Shown here: positions 12,801 to 27,800 of the stretch, in pieces
Layout: every line of letters starts with the position of its first letter
How positions within the stretch are numbered: the first letter of the stretch is position 1
From: Balanoglossus misakiensis
Taxonomy: Eukaryota > Hemichordata
Assembly (NCBI GenBank): GCA_040954595.2
Contig: CM082576.2
Span: forward strand, 11,966,001-12,030,000
Length of the DNA: 64,000 nucleotides
Reading direction: 5' to 3'
Notes under the pieces: model-generated
The model's input: the letters and a program-made list of their open reading frames with translations, nothing else
Told to the model about the DNA's origin: nothing
The model's database searches: none
Translations under genes and position numbers: made by a program

Positions 12801-15800
12801 TAGATTTTACAACAAGATGCAGCAACAAAAGTTTTACTTTTGGCTTTGATGTTTCACCTGATGCTGAAGCATATTTTATGGTGTCGTACATTTATACGCA
12901 AATATTACGGCAGGGCACTTGGATATAAATTTCACATCACCAAGTGTTCTTCTCTACACCAACTTCCAAAACCGCCACGTCAAATATGGTTGAGCTGTAT
13001 CAGCTGTTAGATTGTTCTTTTGCCGCTGGGCATTTAACCGGGCTAAGCTAAGCTCATCTCAGCTGTGCGTTCAGATTAATTTGCAGGTGTTATTCCACAT
13101 CATCAAAGCTGTTTTCGTTTTTCTTTGGACAGGACGCAAATCCTACTTCTCCAGTTTCAGAACTTAGAGATGAGTAAACGGGGGAACTGATGATGCTACT
13201 ACATGTACATCCCTGCCAGCAAAGCTTCATCACTTAGAGACGAGTAAACAAGACTGATATCCCTACCGGCCAAGATTTTTGTTCATCGGGATTGCGAATA
13301 ACAGACTGGAGGACAAAAAATCACCAGGCAGGCAACTCAATCATACTTCTCTAGCTTAGAGCAAGCAAATACCAGTGCCGTAATGAGTAAGATTATGTTT
13401 TGTTAAAATCGCCGCATGTGTTTGATATTTTGGCAAAAAAACAAGACGCATGCCTTGGTTGTTGTTTTTTCTCTCCATCATTTGTGGGTGACTGCAGCCG
13501 GGACCCGACGACAGATTCATCACGGTCACCTGCCCCGATGGATCGGAAATGCTGTCACCTGATTCAACTGTATCGAAGGCCACTGCGTAAATGAACACAC
13601 GGAGGAACCTGATCTGCAGAAAACACACACCACCACCGACGACGCTCCATGTGTGGAAGGACCACCACAAAATAACAAATACACGACAGGAGAGGGAAAA
13701 GTTATGATTTAACTCCGGTGCCGACAAAAGCATGGAGAAGTTCACTCAGTGACATTTGACAAGCAATCGGCTCAGGCTCAAAAACATAAGGTTACTGAAC
13801 GTGTGATCAACAGGCGTAAATATTATGATGCACTGTGTGATGGAGCAGGACTATTTAAATACATATAAATACAAATGCCCTTTTTACACCACCTAGAGAC
13901 CCACTTTTTCTCATAACGGCACTATTTTCCACATCTGTTATAATAACTTTCTCCCATTTCTTGCATCTAAATGTAATCAGCATCTGTTGCATAGATCTAT
14001 TCACAGCAAATTGTAACTATATGGATGAAGAGGTCTCTTTCTGCTTGCAAACATCTAGAGACTGGTTATACCAACAAAATTTATGTTGAAAAATTCCTGT
14101 ACCCTTTACAGCTCTATTAGAAATAGTTGTTTGTTTTCATTGTGTAGTTGACAGACTTTTTCAAATAATCTTTCACTGGCAGTTGAATACCAATAAAAGC
14201 ATTTGGTTCAAACTAACTCTATATAGCTCTAAGGGCTTAAGATTATCTGCTGCCTTGGGTATGAGAAGCAAGGACTAATTGAAGACCAACAATAATAATG
14301 ACATGCTCCTCTCAGTTTAAATTCAGAGGAATGAGATAAGCATGTTATGACTGGCTTTAACCCTTTCACTCCCGTTTCTCACTTTAGAGGTCTAACTGCA
14401 CCATAGAAAACAATGGGTTTGGACTGGACCATGGTGGTGAAAGGGTGAAATGAGCTCCTGAAAGATGGTGAAAATTAACAAACCCAACAGGTCTTTCTTT
14501 GAATAACTGTACAATTGCATGTTTTTCACATGTTACATTGGGCCTTTGGTTGGGAATGAAACTGTTTTCACTGTTACACTCACTCACTCACTCAGCTCAG
14601 GTGAACGCAAGTTAAACTGACTTACCATACCAATTGCAATCTGCCTTGCGAATGATAACAGATCAGATGGCGTCAAACTCTCAATGTCATTGCCTGCTGC
14701 CACATTATCTGAATCAATCTGAAATTGACAAGATATATCTCTGTCACACCTATTGAAGGGCGGGCTGGCAAGCCCAGTGCAGATGTTGCCCTCAACGCCC
14801 ATGAAAAGACAACTTTTGTTTTTGTCTCAGCTTGACCAGTGATATGATTCACCCAAAATCAGAAATTGAAAGATTGAATGTAAAGAAGATGTAAACTCTG
14901 TGATGATAAAATTGTTGGAAATGAAATGATCAAGTTTTCTGCAGTCTGGAAAGGGGACGTGAGAAAGTCATTTGCAGTGCAGTACAGTACGCTATCACAA
15001 GATTGCATACAAATCAGTGATATATGCACTTTCTATACTTGAATAATAAGTGGACGGAGACAATACCTCTGATCTTCTTTTCCTGAGGTAATTAAGTAAA
15101 TCGCCCTGTTCACAGTGTTCAACAATCAAACACAGTGGTTCCTGCATGGTACAACATGCTATGATGCTGACAACATTGGAATGGTGGCCAATGTCTTTCA
15201 TCAGATCGATCTCCCGAAGAAATTCCTGCTTCTGGGAGTCTTCAGCGTGCTCTGAAAATATACACAAGAAGAAAAAACACCCTCAGGAATGAATTTTGGC
15301 CGTTTTTCCCCATTAAACTTTAGTAAAACCACTTTCTTTTTTGAGTGCAGTGTGAAGTACACCCACAGGGATGAGTTTTCAAGCCTTCCTCGTTTTAGAC
15401 TGTGGTATGTAAACATTTGCTTTCTGGCATACGGCATGAAGTAATTTCACGTAAATTTTTTTAAAGAGTTGATGAAACAAGCAGGGCTTATTGTTGCGAT
15501 GGATGTCATCAATCAGTGCGCAAAATCTATTCCTTGTCAACAGTGTAGTTTTTCTACCGTATTCAATGCCAATTTTAATGACAAATGTGCAAAAGGTTTT
15601 CATCACTGAGATGATACTTCTTGAACTCACCATGCAACATCTTGACAGCCACTGCAACATCTTGGCTCCTCACAGACTCTTTGACCAAAGAGGACTGCGA
15701 GTTCTGATGGGTCAATATCCGCCCTTCAATTCTTCCTTTTATCACTTGACCAAAGGCACCTTGACCCAAGATTTCACCAAATGTAATTCGAGAATGGGAA

Positions 15801-18800
15801 ACTTCCCATCTGTCATGAGGATCTGGCTGGGGTCTACAGAACAGGAAAAAAGTGCCATTAAAGTGAAAATGATTACATGTTTGATTTGGAAAATATAATG
15901 CATCATTTTGTCTATTTGTATATATTACTCTCCAGGCCCCTTTGCATAATAAATTTGCATCTAATAAACTAACGCATTAATTATGAAACCATCAGCGAGA
16001 GATTATTAATGAGCATATTGTTACCCATTGTTTTTCTACACATTATTATCATACACCCAATTGCTAAAATTAAAGTCAGTGTAAAATGCCTCAGAAAGTC
16101 TACTCCCTTAGGTTGCAACATTCATGCACCTGTTTGGAGAGTGAGTTGACAAAGGAATGCTCAATCACCCATTTCCCTGTATAGAGGTCCAACTTTACCA
16201 TAGAAAATAAAACTTTTGGACCAAACCATGGTGGTGAAAGGGTTAAGGCTCTAACCCAAGTCAAACCTAGTTGCATGGTAGAACACACCAGCGGTAAGTC
16301 TCAGTCTGTGTGATAATATATTGGATGGACTCCACCACGTGCAACTTTAATGACTGTTTTACTGTAGACAGACACAGACCCACCTTCTGTAAAGTTTTGG
16401 AGATATGTATATATTAGGAATCCCTTCCTCTTTGTCTTCAGCAATATGGTTTTTAGTTGAATAAAGTCTTTGGTATCGGAAATAGACATAGATGAGTATA
16501 ACAATGACAGTGACACAGAGAAGAGGCAGTGATATGTAGAGGGCCAGCATTACGGCGTTCAGTTTGTGTTTTCTGTCGTCCTCCGGCTCGTTTTCGTCTC
16601 CCTGCAGTCCTGTGATTGTGATCTTCTGGTCCATCATGGTGGAGATGTTTGCAGCGATCACAGAGGCTTTTGGACTTCCCTGGACTGATGATGTAGAGTT
16701 GTGCGTGCTGGTCTCATATTGAGAAGTGGTGCTCTCTCCAAACAGATCCACTGGGAATGCACAAAAGATATGAAATGTCGAAATTACTGAGCATCGTACT
16801 CGCTACTATTTCACTGAATTCAATGCACTTGTAATGAGTGTACCGGGGGTGGGGTTGGGGGGGGGGGAATTTGTGTGCATAATTATGTTTAAGTCATACT
16901 GTATTTGTCACTGTAGCAACTTTGGAAGATGTCCAGGTAGTCGTGTATCTGGCTTTTAATAACCCTTTCACTAACATGGGTCAGTCCAAACCCATTGTTT
17001 TCTATGGTACAAGTAATAAATGATGTGAAAAATAATTCCAAAAAAAATACAAAAAAATAGCTTTAGGCAGGTCTCAGTAGTTGGTGACTACGGTTCAAAT
17101 AAAAATAAAACAAAATGGCCAACTGGTTGCCACATTGGATCTTATTGCAGAAACAGATTTCGCTTTTAACTTTTCATAGTTTATCAGAGTCTTTTAATTG
17201 TCTTTCCATCCTTTAATTTATCTCTGAACTTTTTCTTAGCTGAAATGTGAGTGACATGACTATATGATTAAAAGCCAGAGTCAATGAAATAATCATGCAC
17301 TGTCATGTCCAAAACCAATGCAATAAATGTTACGCAAAATCAATGCCAACACTTACTTGATGTATAGAAAACATATGGGAGTAACATCCCAAAAATAATG
17401 TCTTGATTTGGTGCACCTTGAACCCCGATCTGAAAGAGGTGATGTTGGCTCGTGGTAAAAAAGACAGTAGGCAAAATGGTAAAATTCAACCAAGTCTAGT
17501 CTTTAATATGGTAAATGGCGTCAGTGTGTACCATTTTCAGTGCGTTTCTACAACGGAATATAGTCATATTTGGCAATCACTCTCATAATTTGTGGTGGGT
17601 TTTTAATGAGAAAGTTTTTTTCTTCTACCAACAAATCATAATATGTGATGAGATACCTTGTGCTTTAAATACAAACAAAGCACTGACCTTTACAACATAA
17701 TTGGTATTCGGCAGGAGATTTTGTAGAATAAAACTATTTTCTTCCTGGAATGAGAAAAGACAGCAAAAACCTGACAATTCACAATTGATGTGAAAATACT
17801 AAAGAACATTTAGGTGCTGGACAGGAATCACATTTTGCGAGCCAAAATGCTTGCTTTCATTTCAACCAGTATCATAGGGCTGTATAGTCAATAATACTAC
17901 AGATGACACTTGAGATGAACATATAAATTTATATGAAATTTCTGAATGACTGACTATTCATATCATACACGATATTGGAATGTAAATTATTTAATCAGGG
18001 GAGGGTTACTAGATTGTAATCAAGGCGGGAGGGTCAACACCAATTTCTTGTGCAACCAATCAAGGGAAGGTCATCATTTTTCATGCATCCAGCTTTTGAA
18101 AAGCACCTCACCATCCCTGTTTAACAACTTTCTCCAGGTCCTAACCTTACAATAATAGTAGTTTCACTCACTTTACCTAACTAAGACAAAGGCAATGAAA
18201 TGACATTGTCAAGGGGGCGCTGTCCACCAGAGATCGACCCTGCATGTACAGACAACAAGACAATTAGGCACCAGGGCGAATAAAGTTTACCTTGGGAATA
18301 TACACTTGCTGTGCTGTTTCAGGATTAATCTTCGGAAAGAACGAGAAACTCATGAGTCGATGTCCCCACTCGACGCCATAGCCATGAAAGTACACACTCG
18401 AATCTACTGCCGCCCAGCTGACATTGACAGAGATATTTCCCTCTTTAGTTTTCCATGGATGCGATATGGAAACGTTCGTCACCGCTGGCAAAGATGTTCT
18501 GACCGCTGTAATAAAACAATAACAAATCAAGGATTTCATTATTTTGTCATTGTTTTCAATCAACACTATACTGTTACATGCGCTTCGATCTACAGTTGGG
18601 TATACACGGATGACCTAAATCATTCAGCTGGTCTGCGTGACCCGAGTTGTTTGATATTCCCCCTCACACTTCACACACCTTCCTCTCGGCACGTCCCCCT
18701 GTTCGATGCACATGTCATTGCCCATCACCAGGGATCGCCAGTAGCTGGAGCGCACTGAATAACCTCAGGGCACATCCCACTGCAATCACCGTGATAATTG

Positions 18801-21800
18801 TCATCAACTGCACACCATACAAAATTGTTAAAGTACAAGCCCTGCATGCGGTATAGCTATGATGCTTTACACACCGATTTTAATTAATACCCTGTGTGTG
18901 ACATATTAGCCACATGGTAAACTGACCAACAAAACTACCATCCATTTGGCAAGATTGCAGTATATCTCTGACAGGCTTAAAACACTCGTTTGGGTTCATC
19001 TACTGATTTAGTTGACAACAGTATCCCGAGAAACGGTGGTTGGAGGTGACATCCTGTGTTTACTGTTTTACTGTGCGAATCAAATGAAATTAGCAGTTTT
19101 GCTAAAGAGTGGCTGTCTTGTTGATCACTTCAACATTATTAACAATTAAGAATTGCATATAAAATAGTTCATATGGTTATGAAACCTGATGTCTGTCAAG
19201 TCTAATGATGGCACACACTGTACTATAAAGATAGCCACTTACACGTTTTCGGCTTGCATTTGTAATTTTCAATTTTGGAGCATTCTGAAACAAAACAAAA
19301 AGATCTTACTGGTTTATATGTTCATATTGTTTACATTCAAATAAACATGATACTTCTCATGCCGTCATATTAAAAAAAACAATTGCAGTAACTATGACTG
19401 AAAATGCTTCTATCGTCAGTGGCTGTTGGCAATGAAGTGCCACCTGTCGAAATATTGTGGCTATCCTGGGAAACAATACAGATATCACCCGAACCTTAAT
19501 TTCTGCTGGCTATACAGCAAAATTAACCTCTCAACAAATATAAGCATGTAACTGCATGGAAATCAACTCTTCACTTGAGAAGCTCATTCAGTCCACTATT
19601 TGTGAGGCAATGAGACAAAATATGCCACAAGTGAATAACAATATCAATATCAGTTATTTACCTCTTAAATCAGAATAAAGGCACCCGGAATATCCCTCGA
19701 TCTGAATGATAAAATGTTTGGTATGTTAAGTTTAAATCTAAATGATTTAAATAATATTTGATAAGTGATTATTAATAAAGCGACAGAATTAACACAGTCA
19801 AAACAGCAGGGACGAGAAAATGATTTTCTTCATTATGGTAATTTTCATATTCCTTGTTGCTATGCGCATGCAGGCATCCCAGTCTAGCTACACTAACATA
19901 CCCGAAGTCCGAACTCACAACCAAAATTCTCTTTGCTCAGTTTTATCGTGGCATTCAGTGGTCCAGGCTGGAAGAGGAAAAAAACGAAACAGAAAATCAG
20001 ACGTTAATGACAGACATCAAATCACTGATACTGGAAGGCACATCCATCAGCCCATATAGTATATCCCTCAAACAGAAATGCATCAGATGAATGCTCTCCT
20101 CCTGTCATTGGCCCGCCTGATAGTCTTAGTATACAACTCTCGATATAGTAATGGACTCAAACATGAACCTTGGCATTGTCATAACTTTTCACATAAGTAA
20201 TGTGAAACATCTGTATACTTTTTCTCATGAACCTGACTTGGGATAAACAGTAATCGTTTTTTATGTTATCATGTTTGAATGTACTATGCTCATAACATAA
20301 AATTGCTTAAAAGTTGATTTAAATAAAAAACACCTATTAATTTTGAAACTGTTGCATAATTCACCCAAAATCGGAAATTGTTTGTAATTCTGAACACTGT
20401 AAGTTGTATATACTCACACCAGGATAAACAAAGACGGTAGCGTCAGTGACAACTTTGTTTGTACACTTCCTGTTGACAACGTGCACCTGATATCCGTCAA
20501 TGGAACCATCCCAGTCTATAGGTTAGAAAATACAATGGAGTTTGAAACATCATCAGTGTGATCGAACGTTTAAAGGTTTGCAAACCTCTGACATACCGGT
20601 ACAGTATGGAAGGGTCGCAAGAGTAAATGATCACAAGATACTGTAAAATTTGAAGTCAAACATCTTATCCACAGAATGCAATTTTCAGATGGGCTATTAT
20701 AAGGTAAAATGTGTCCATTTCTGGATCATGTAGCTTTCAAACTTACAGATGCCACAATGGGTAATTCCCTGTCATAATACAACCCACTTCCAGAAAATCA
20801 ATGAACATGCACCATGATGGACTACTAAGATAGTTCGCAACTGAATCAGCTGAACATTCAAACATTACACACCTGAAGGTTTGCACGACACATTAACTTT
20901 GATCAATTCATCTTCATAGTAGATTCTATTTATACGGCAATCTTCAACAACCGATGGTTCTAAACAGAGACAACATGAATAACAAAGGTGTGTACATAAA
21001 CAAAAGATACCTCACGCAATTCGAAATATTTCAACTAAAGACATTCAATGGCATTTTCATTTTCGGGGGTAAGGGTAGTTTAACCCTTTCACCAACATGG
21101 TTCAGTCCAATCCCAATGTTTTTGATGGTAAGGTTGGACCTTATCGAGGGAACTGGGGGTGAAAGTGTTAAAAGTCAGCTTGGTCAGAGGAGGTACGTAG
21201 CATGGAGCCACCGACAAAAGAACAGGTAATATCAGTTCCTGACAGAAAATTTCCAAAGTGACACACTCTTTGTAGAGAGAGTCAATTACATCTCATACTG
21301 ATTTATTTATTTGTCATGGATTCACACCTCAGAGTTAATTACCTGGGTTTAATAAATCTCTATGTATGGCGTACTTTTACCTTGGTGGCATCCAGATAGG
21401 AAAAAAAAATATATGATATAAAGTGCTATGCAGGCGAAATGAATCTTGGTTTGTAAATACCTGTAACATTGGTGAGCCTGGAGAATCCTCTAGTACCATA
21501 GGGACTGATGGCAGCTACTTGAAATTGATAGCTTGCACATACATCAAGACGCTCGGCTACAAATGATGTATCACTAGTCTGTAAAAGAAGGGGGGAAAAT
21601 GAAGTGAAAATTCTAGAAAATTCTCTGGAATTGCTGTATTTGGTGTGATGTGGTAGACATTTTTACTGTCTTCTTTGCTAAAGTTGAGGACCATTATAGA
21701 CTATTTCTTGAGGGTCTATGGTTGATTTGTGGCCTCTTTCATTCTTTCCAGGCTTGAAATTTTCTGGTAGTCGTTTTCCATGCTACATATTTCAGTGCAG

Positions 21801-24800
21801 ACAAAGTGTCAGATCAGTGTGCACACTGTGCAGATTGAGAATAAACGAAGCATATTTTTCTGGTCTTTTCCTGAACAAGTCAAGTCACCCAGCTCTAAGT
21901 CATTTTGACTTTAAGATTTAAAAGATTTTAGACTTTCTTTTAAATTGAAAATTGCAAATAAATGGAAGTTCTGAATACAAAAATGAAATTGCATGAGAGA
22001 ATATAGGGAGGATGACTTGAATGATCTTAATGATGAGCTATGGTCCATGTAGCTACAGAAAAGGTAGTACATGTTGATGCAAAACATTGTATTGTTTTGC
22101 ACAAGCACGGCATGTTAGATATCCAGAAGTAAATCTCCTTGGTAAGGACATGCCTAATTCACTCTTATCTGTTGGTGTACATTTTCTGGAGATAGTGATC
22201 AAATCAGTCCAGTTACCTGATTGAAAACCATCCACAATCCGGCATCTGCATTAGCAATCTTCTTGTACGCATGCAGGACATAGTAGACTGGAAACGGGTG
22301 GTCGCTACTGTTACTTGATGTTGAGACGCTGGGCACCGGCTCCCATGACAGCGACACACTTTGAGAAGACCTCTTGGTTAGATGTAAGCTGGGAATGTCT
22401 GGTAGGTGGTGTGCTGGGTGTGAATTAGATTAAAACATAATATGTTTGAAATGATTTTCACTTCATGGAAACGTCAACAGGACAGCCATTCAAGAACCAA
22501 TTTTTGAATCATGCTCATTCTACTATAGACGAAAGGGGAAGTTCTTGCCTTAGAACTTTTACTAATCCATGTGTTTATGAACCACAGTAAACATTCATTG
22601 GTGAACCCCAGAGTTTATTTCCAAAAAGTTCTGAAATGATCACCCATCCTGAGAAAATGTATTTTCTCCTATACATGTGCACCATAGCCACTACTAGACC
22701 AGCAGCTAACCCACATGTTAAGCAAACACTCCAAGCAACGAGAGGCATTCACAGGCAAATATTGCAAAATGTAAATAGTTAATTGATTGGAGTGACACCC
22801 CCCCCCCCCCCCCCACCAAACCCTGTTTTAATTCCTAATCTTCATCTTCAACTAGATCAGTTGTGGGTTGAAAGCTGGGTCAGTTTTTGTTATCTACGGT
22901 ATTCCATCTATCCCTTCAAATGCTCAAGATGCGCATTATTGATGAGTGTTTTGTACGGATACAAGCAGCCAAATATTAGTCTAGACTCCTCCGCGCATCG
23001 GATGATTCCGCGTTCATTGGACACTGACTATCAATCCTATCATGCCACACTTGGAAATTAACAAGAACGGCAAACAAACTCACGTGAAGGTGACTTGCCT
23101 GTCCTCAACACAGATAAAAGGACAGTGATGATCAGTGACATACATTGTTTGGGTTTGGTGTTTTCTTTGGTAAATAGTGCGTTTTGATGTCGTATGATCA
23201 TGTTTTCTGGATTCGGGCCAGCTTTAGATCGGGCAAGGGGAAACTGCAATTCATGGTTTGGTACTCATCATCTCTGACTCTCTAAATTTCCCTCAACAGA
23301 AGCCATATCAGGGCCCCATACCCTTTCACACTCGCCCACAAACAAACAGGTGCTTGTATATGTCTCTGTGTGTTTGTAGTGTATCTGTTACCCCTGCCAC
23401 TGTTTCTTATACCTGTCTTCGAATTTGATCATACACACATTTGAGGTAACCAAACTTTTGAGTAGGCGGACTGAGGATTCAGAAAAGTAGCTACCTGGTA
23501 GTTAAATGATGAAATGTTGAAAAAGTGGGAGGTGTCCAAAAATTAAAAGAAATGACAATAATGCTTGCAGTTTTACTATTAAACTGAAAGTGATAAAGAA
23601 TGATCATAGACCACTACGCAGAGAGGGGTATCTGCAATGCATGATGGTATAATTTGCGTTCAACACAGCGTCTAGTACATGGCTAACGCACGCGCTCAGA
23701 ATGCAAACTGTCCCACAACCCCCTGTGTTATGCTATCCGCGAAGTGGTCCATACTAGATACATCGGGATTTGGAATCACATTTCTGATGTTGATGATTTG
23801 TTTTGAAGAAATAAAAACCATTTACCTTCTGCTTCTGTTCCATGCATGCAGTTCTTTGCACAGGACGTTGTATTCTGTCAAGAAGGAACACCACATACAT
23901 GTAGATTATGTCATTTTTGCAGTTCACATCATCTAAATGGGTGTACCGTATATGGTTGGGTTAGAGAAAGAATTACATGCATTCAAACAGCCTGTGTTAA
24001 ACTCCTTTCTCTTTTTGTGTGTTAAAACCTACATTTTATTATAAATCAAATTTTACATCATGTTCTTGATATTGTATTAAGTCTGATTTTTGTTTCATTA
24101 CCTGTGTCAACTTTCAAAATCTGATGTCTTCTACGGTATCAAATTATGAGTGCATTAATATTATAGTAATAACCCAGTGTTGGACGTCATTGTGTGCTGT
24201 TTTAGTACCATATTTAATAACCCTTCATAATGGTGACTGTCTCAGATGAACGTGATTTATCATCGTGCCCCAGTTTGTTACATGGGTCTATTTCATTAAC
24301 ACAGTCCACCAACAATACACTGTGATGATAGTACATTTAGATTTTTATTTCATCATGTACCGTAGTAATTTCAGATGCTTCATGATTTAGGCATTCACAC
24401 GAATACGATAACATCAGCGGTATCTTATGTCCCCGTTTAGACTTTTATTTACTGTGTGTGTAAACAGCAATTACAATTCAACACTATACACACCACTTTT
24501 GGCAGCAGCCATTCAAAATGGAATCAGAGACAAGATAATGATAATGCTACACTGTTTGCCAACACTTGACATTCTGAACATTCTGAATGCATTACAGTAA
24601 ATAAACGGTGAACCCTGATAGGCATATTTCATATTCACGCTTTGATATGACGTCAGTACTGTATACTGTTCACACGCTGATTATATATACTTACACAGTT
24701 TTGAGCCCAGAGAAACGCAGTGGTTTGGCAGTCACAGTCATCCGTTATCTACAAGGAATACGAGAAATAATCAGTGATGATGTCAGAGAGAATCTGTGAG

Positions 24801-27800
24801 CTGATCGGGATAACTTTCTGATTGTCTGCATTCAACAGTAGAAGTTCCGTACATTGTACACAGATTTGTTGGAAATTAGGTCACTGCAACACAACTTTTT
24901 CGTGACCTACTATGATACGCACGCAACCAAAATTGATGAATACATTATAAAACATCCAATGTCGTAACCTGTGGAACTCGATATATTTCCATGTTTGTAC
25001 AGTATGCATGTTCTGATAATAGCATGACTCTCTTTTTGGCCAGATGCCTATTCATTCGTATAATTTTGTAACAGCTAGTATTATTCAGTTTCCATTGGCT
25101 TTGATGCAGGTCGATCTGTACAGGATGCAAAACATGAAAACATTAGCCAGTTATAAAATAGTGTACGAGCACACTGCATTTGACCAAATATTCCTGATTT
25201 TTTACATCAAAATAATAATTTGTTTTTGCCAACTGCCCGCTATTTTCTACATCCATGGCAACTAGCTTTTTGCTTCCTACTCTACAGCTTGTCCAATACA
25301 CCATACACAAAAGCCCTTGCCCAAACATGGCTGTATTTTTTGAATAACACTATAATAATGAAGATCAACACAGCTACACTGGTATTTGCAGTCTATGAGA
25401 AATACACTTGTTACAATCAATCTCCCACGTGATGCTCTGCTGTTAATCTAATCACCAAATAAATAAAAATCTGAAGTTTTTTCGATGTCGTCTTTATCTT
25501 TACATTTTTTGAATTGGGACAGTGAGGCAGTGATTTTTCAAAAAATTTCCATCAAGCACTTTAGATAGCTAGCGGATATTGACAACACTTTGTAATGTGA
25601 CATAACTTAATATGGAAAAACTTGGATTCCACAATGGAAAACTGGCAAATGGTATTCTGTTTGTGATGGCACATATATAATGTTCACTTGATTAAGAAAT
25701 GTTGAACATTAATATACAATGGCTCCCAACTTGCTGTTGAATGCAAATTCCCCAAGGCCAAAATTACTTAATACTATAGTCAGCAATTATAATCACTTTA
25801 TCAATTAAGATATCGATGGTATTACTTAAAGTCTGTGTCCAATGATTCTATTCACTAGTCTAAATGGGTGTTCTTTCACTCATGTTTATTATAATGACAG
25901 AACTCTCCAAATTCAAATTTCACCATAGAACCTGGCATTAATGCAACCGGCTTTACTTTGAGTGAACATCTTCATTTAAAGTAAGAGTTCAATGGTGCAT
26001 GCACATACAAGGGTGAAACCTCTCATCACACCTTGCATAGTATCCAATTTTTAGTTATATTTGGAGCTCTAATTTCCACTTTTCCATTATCATCATGCTG
26101 CTTTTCAAGCACTTATTGTTGATTAGAGTGCCTGCACACTTGAATTCTTAAAAGTTTCTTGGAATTCCAATCGCAATTATCGCCCGTTCTGGAAAAAAAT
26201 AATTCAGCTAAAGTGTGTTTCTGTGTCATCCGCAGCTTTGGCGCAGACAGATTCTGTGAGTTACAGCCTACTGGAGAAGTTTTTCTGCTTCAAAATAAAA
26301 GACTAGACAATCTAATAATATTTGAATCTGGGCAAGTGGCCTAGATTTTTGTTTCTTCAGCCTGTTCAAGATACTGTAAAACAGATTATTTTCGCCAGCA
26401 ATAACTTTTCGCGAAATACACTAGAGCCAAAAAACGTGAATTTGTGAAAATAAAAAGTCACATAAAAATGTGGGGGTTTTGGGAGATACGTGTAACAGTT
26501 GCCTCTTTTGATATCGCGGAAATCTCCTGTTGCGAAAATAACTCGTTTTACAGTAACAATGGACATGGCATGACAAAGCAGCACACTTTACCCAGTAACA
26601 CATTTACTGTAGAAATCAGTATTACTTTAGCCCAAGGAAACTGCCTGGCGGTGTCTTTGATGCTCTTTATTTTTTGGATAAACAACATGCCCGTTGACCT
26701 TTGCCGACTATTTTATTACATTAATAAAAGCTAAAGGCTGTCACAAAATTGATAGCGTGGTTAGAGAATAATCATGTGTTTTCGCTTAAGGTGGCGCTGC
26801 GTGTTACCTGCACAATTTCTTTCTTTTTTTTTTCAAAGTCATATTTCTCGTCAAGGACAACGTGGGATCTGGGAAACGCCACAAACCACACATTTTCATA
26901 GAGATGAGTATCGGAACTTTAAGTGGAAAATGGTATTATGTCATTCAAAAGAATTTAACTCCATGAGTGCATGTCGCTCTCCAGAAGTTGACGCGTCATT
27001 CAAAACGGGAGATAACATGGCAATACAAATACAGAATATTAAAAATAGAAATATGTCACATACACACCAAAATGATGAATTTTACATGCTTTATGGCCAA
27101 ATATTAAAACTTCACAGCTTTAAGAATTATGATAGCTACATGAACTGATCTAAAGTACAGCAGATGGCTTATCACAAAGTTGTGGACGTCTTACATCTAT
27201 TTTAAGCTTCTAGAAACGAGCCTAATCAGATAAAACTTCCAGAAATGAAAAATAGCCGGATCCAAAATGAAAAATCTAGATAGGACGTGGAAATAACTTG
27301 ATGACAGTGTTTAACATGTTAATAAGAATGACATATGGTACAAATAAATGCCTTCATTTACACCTGTAGTCGTTCACTGGCCTGTCACGCACATCCTGTT
27401 CTGCAAGTGATATACAACTTTACTGAAATGAGAATGGTTCCACCATGAAGATATGTTTCTATGTACTATTTGATTTTGAACAGAATGATTCTATCTGCTG
27501 GTATTAAGAAAAAAAGTTGCTGTGAAGAATTTTCTGTGAAAAACGTGGACTTTTAAATGACTCAGTAGCAGCATCCATACACATTAATTTCACAATTAAA
27601 GGTTCAAATAGCAAAATCACTGTATGAAATTATTTATTTAACCATATTTTTCACAACAAAGAATAACTTTTTAGTTTCTCAATTCTTCACATTTTGTTTG
27701 CACAGAAATTAAGTTGTCCTTGCAGAGACCATAGAAAAACATGTTTGATCAATAGGTGTGAATTACCTTTCTTGATATTTTGTTGACAGCATAATCACAT

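Noticed and set aside
13356-13745. 129-codon minus-strand frame in a kinase intron
   Set aside because: It has no domain, no splice phase that fits between the neighbouring kinase exons, and the kinase is complete without it.
23071-23105. Very small candidate exon ending at a GTGAGT donor near 23085
   Set aside because: Only 15 to 20 bases with several possible acceptors; too little sequence to judge.
27363-27400. 37-base minus-strand piece between splice-like sites
   Set aside because: It is open only in phase 1 to 2, which fits no neighbour.
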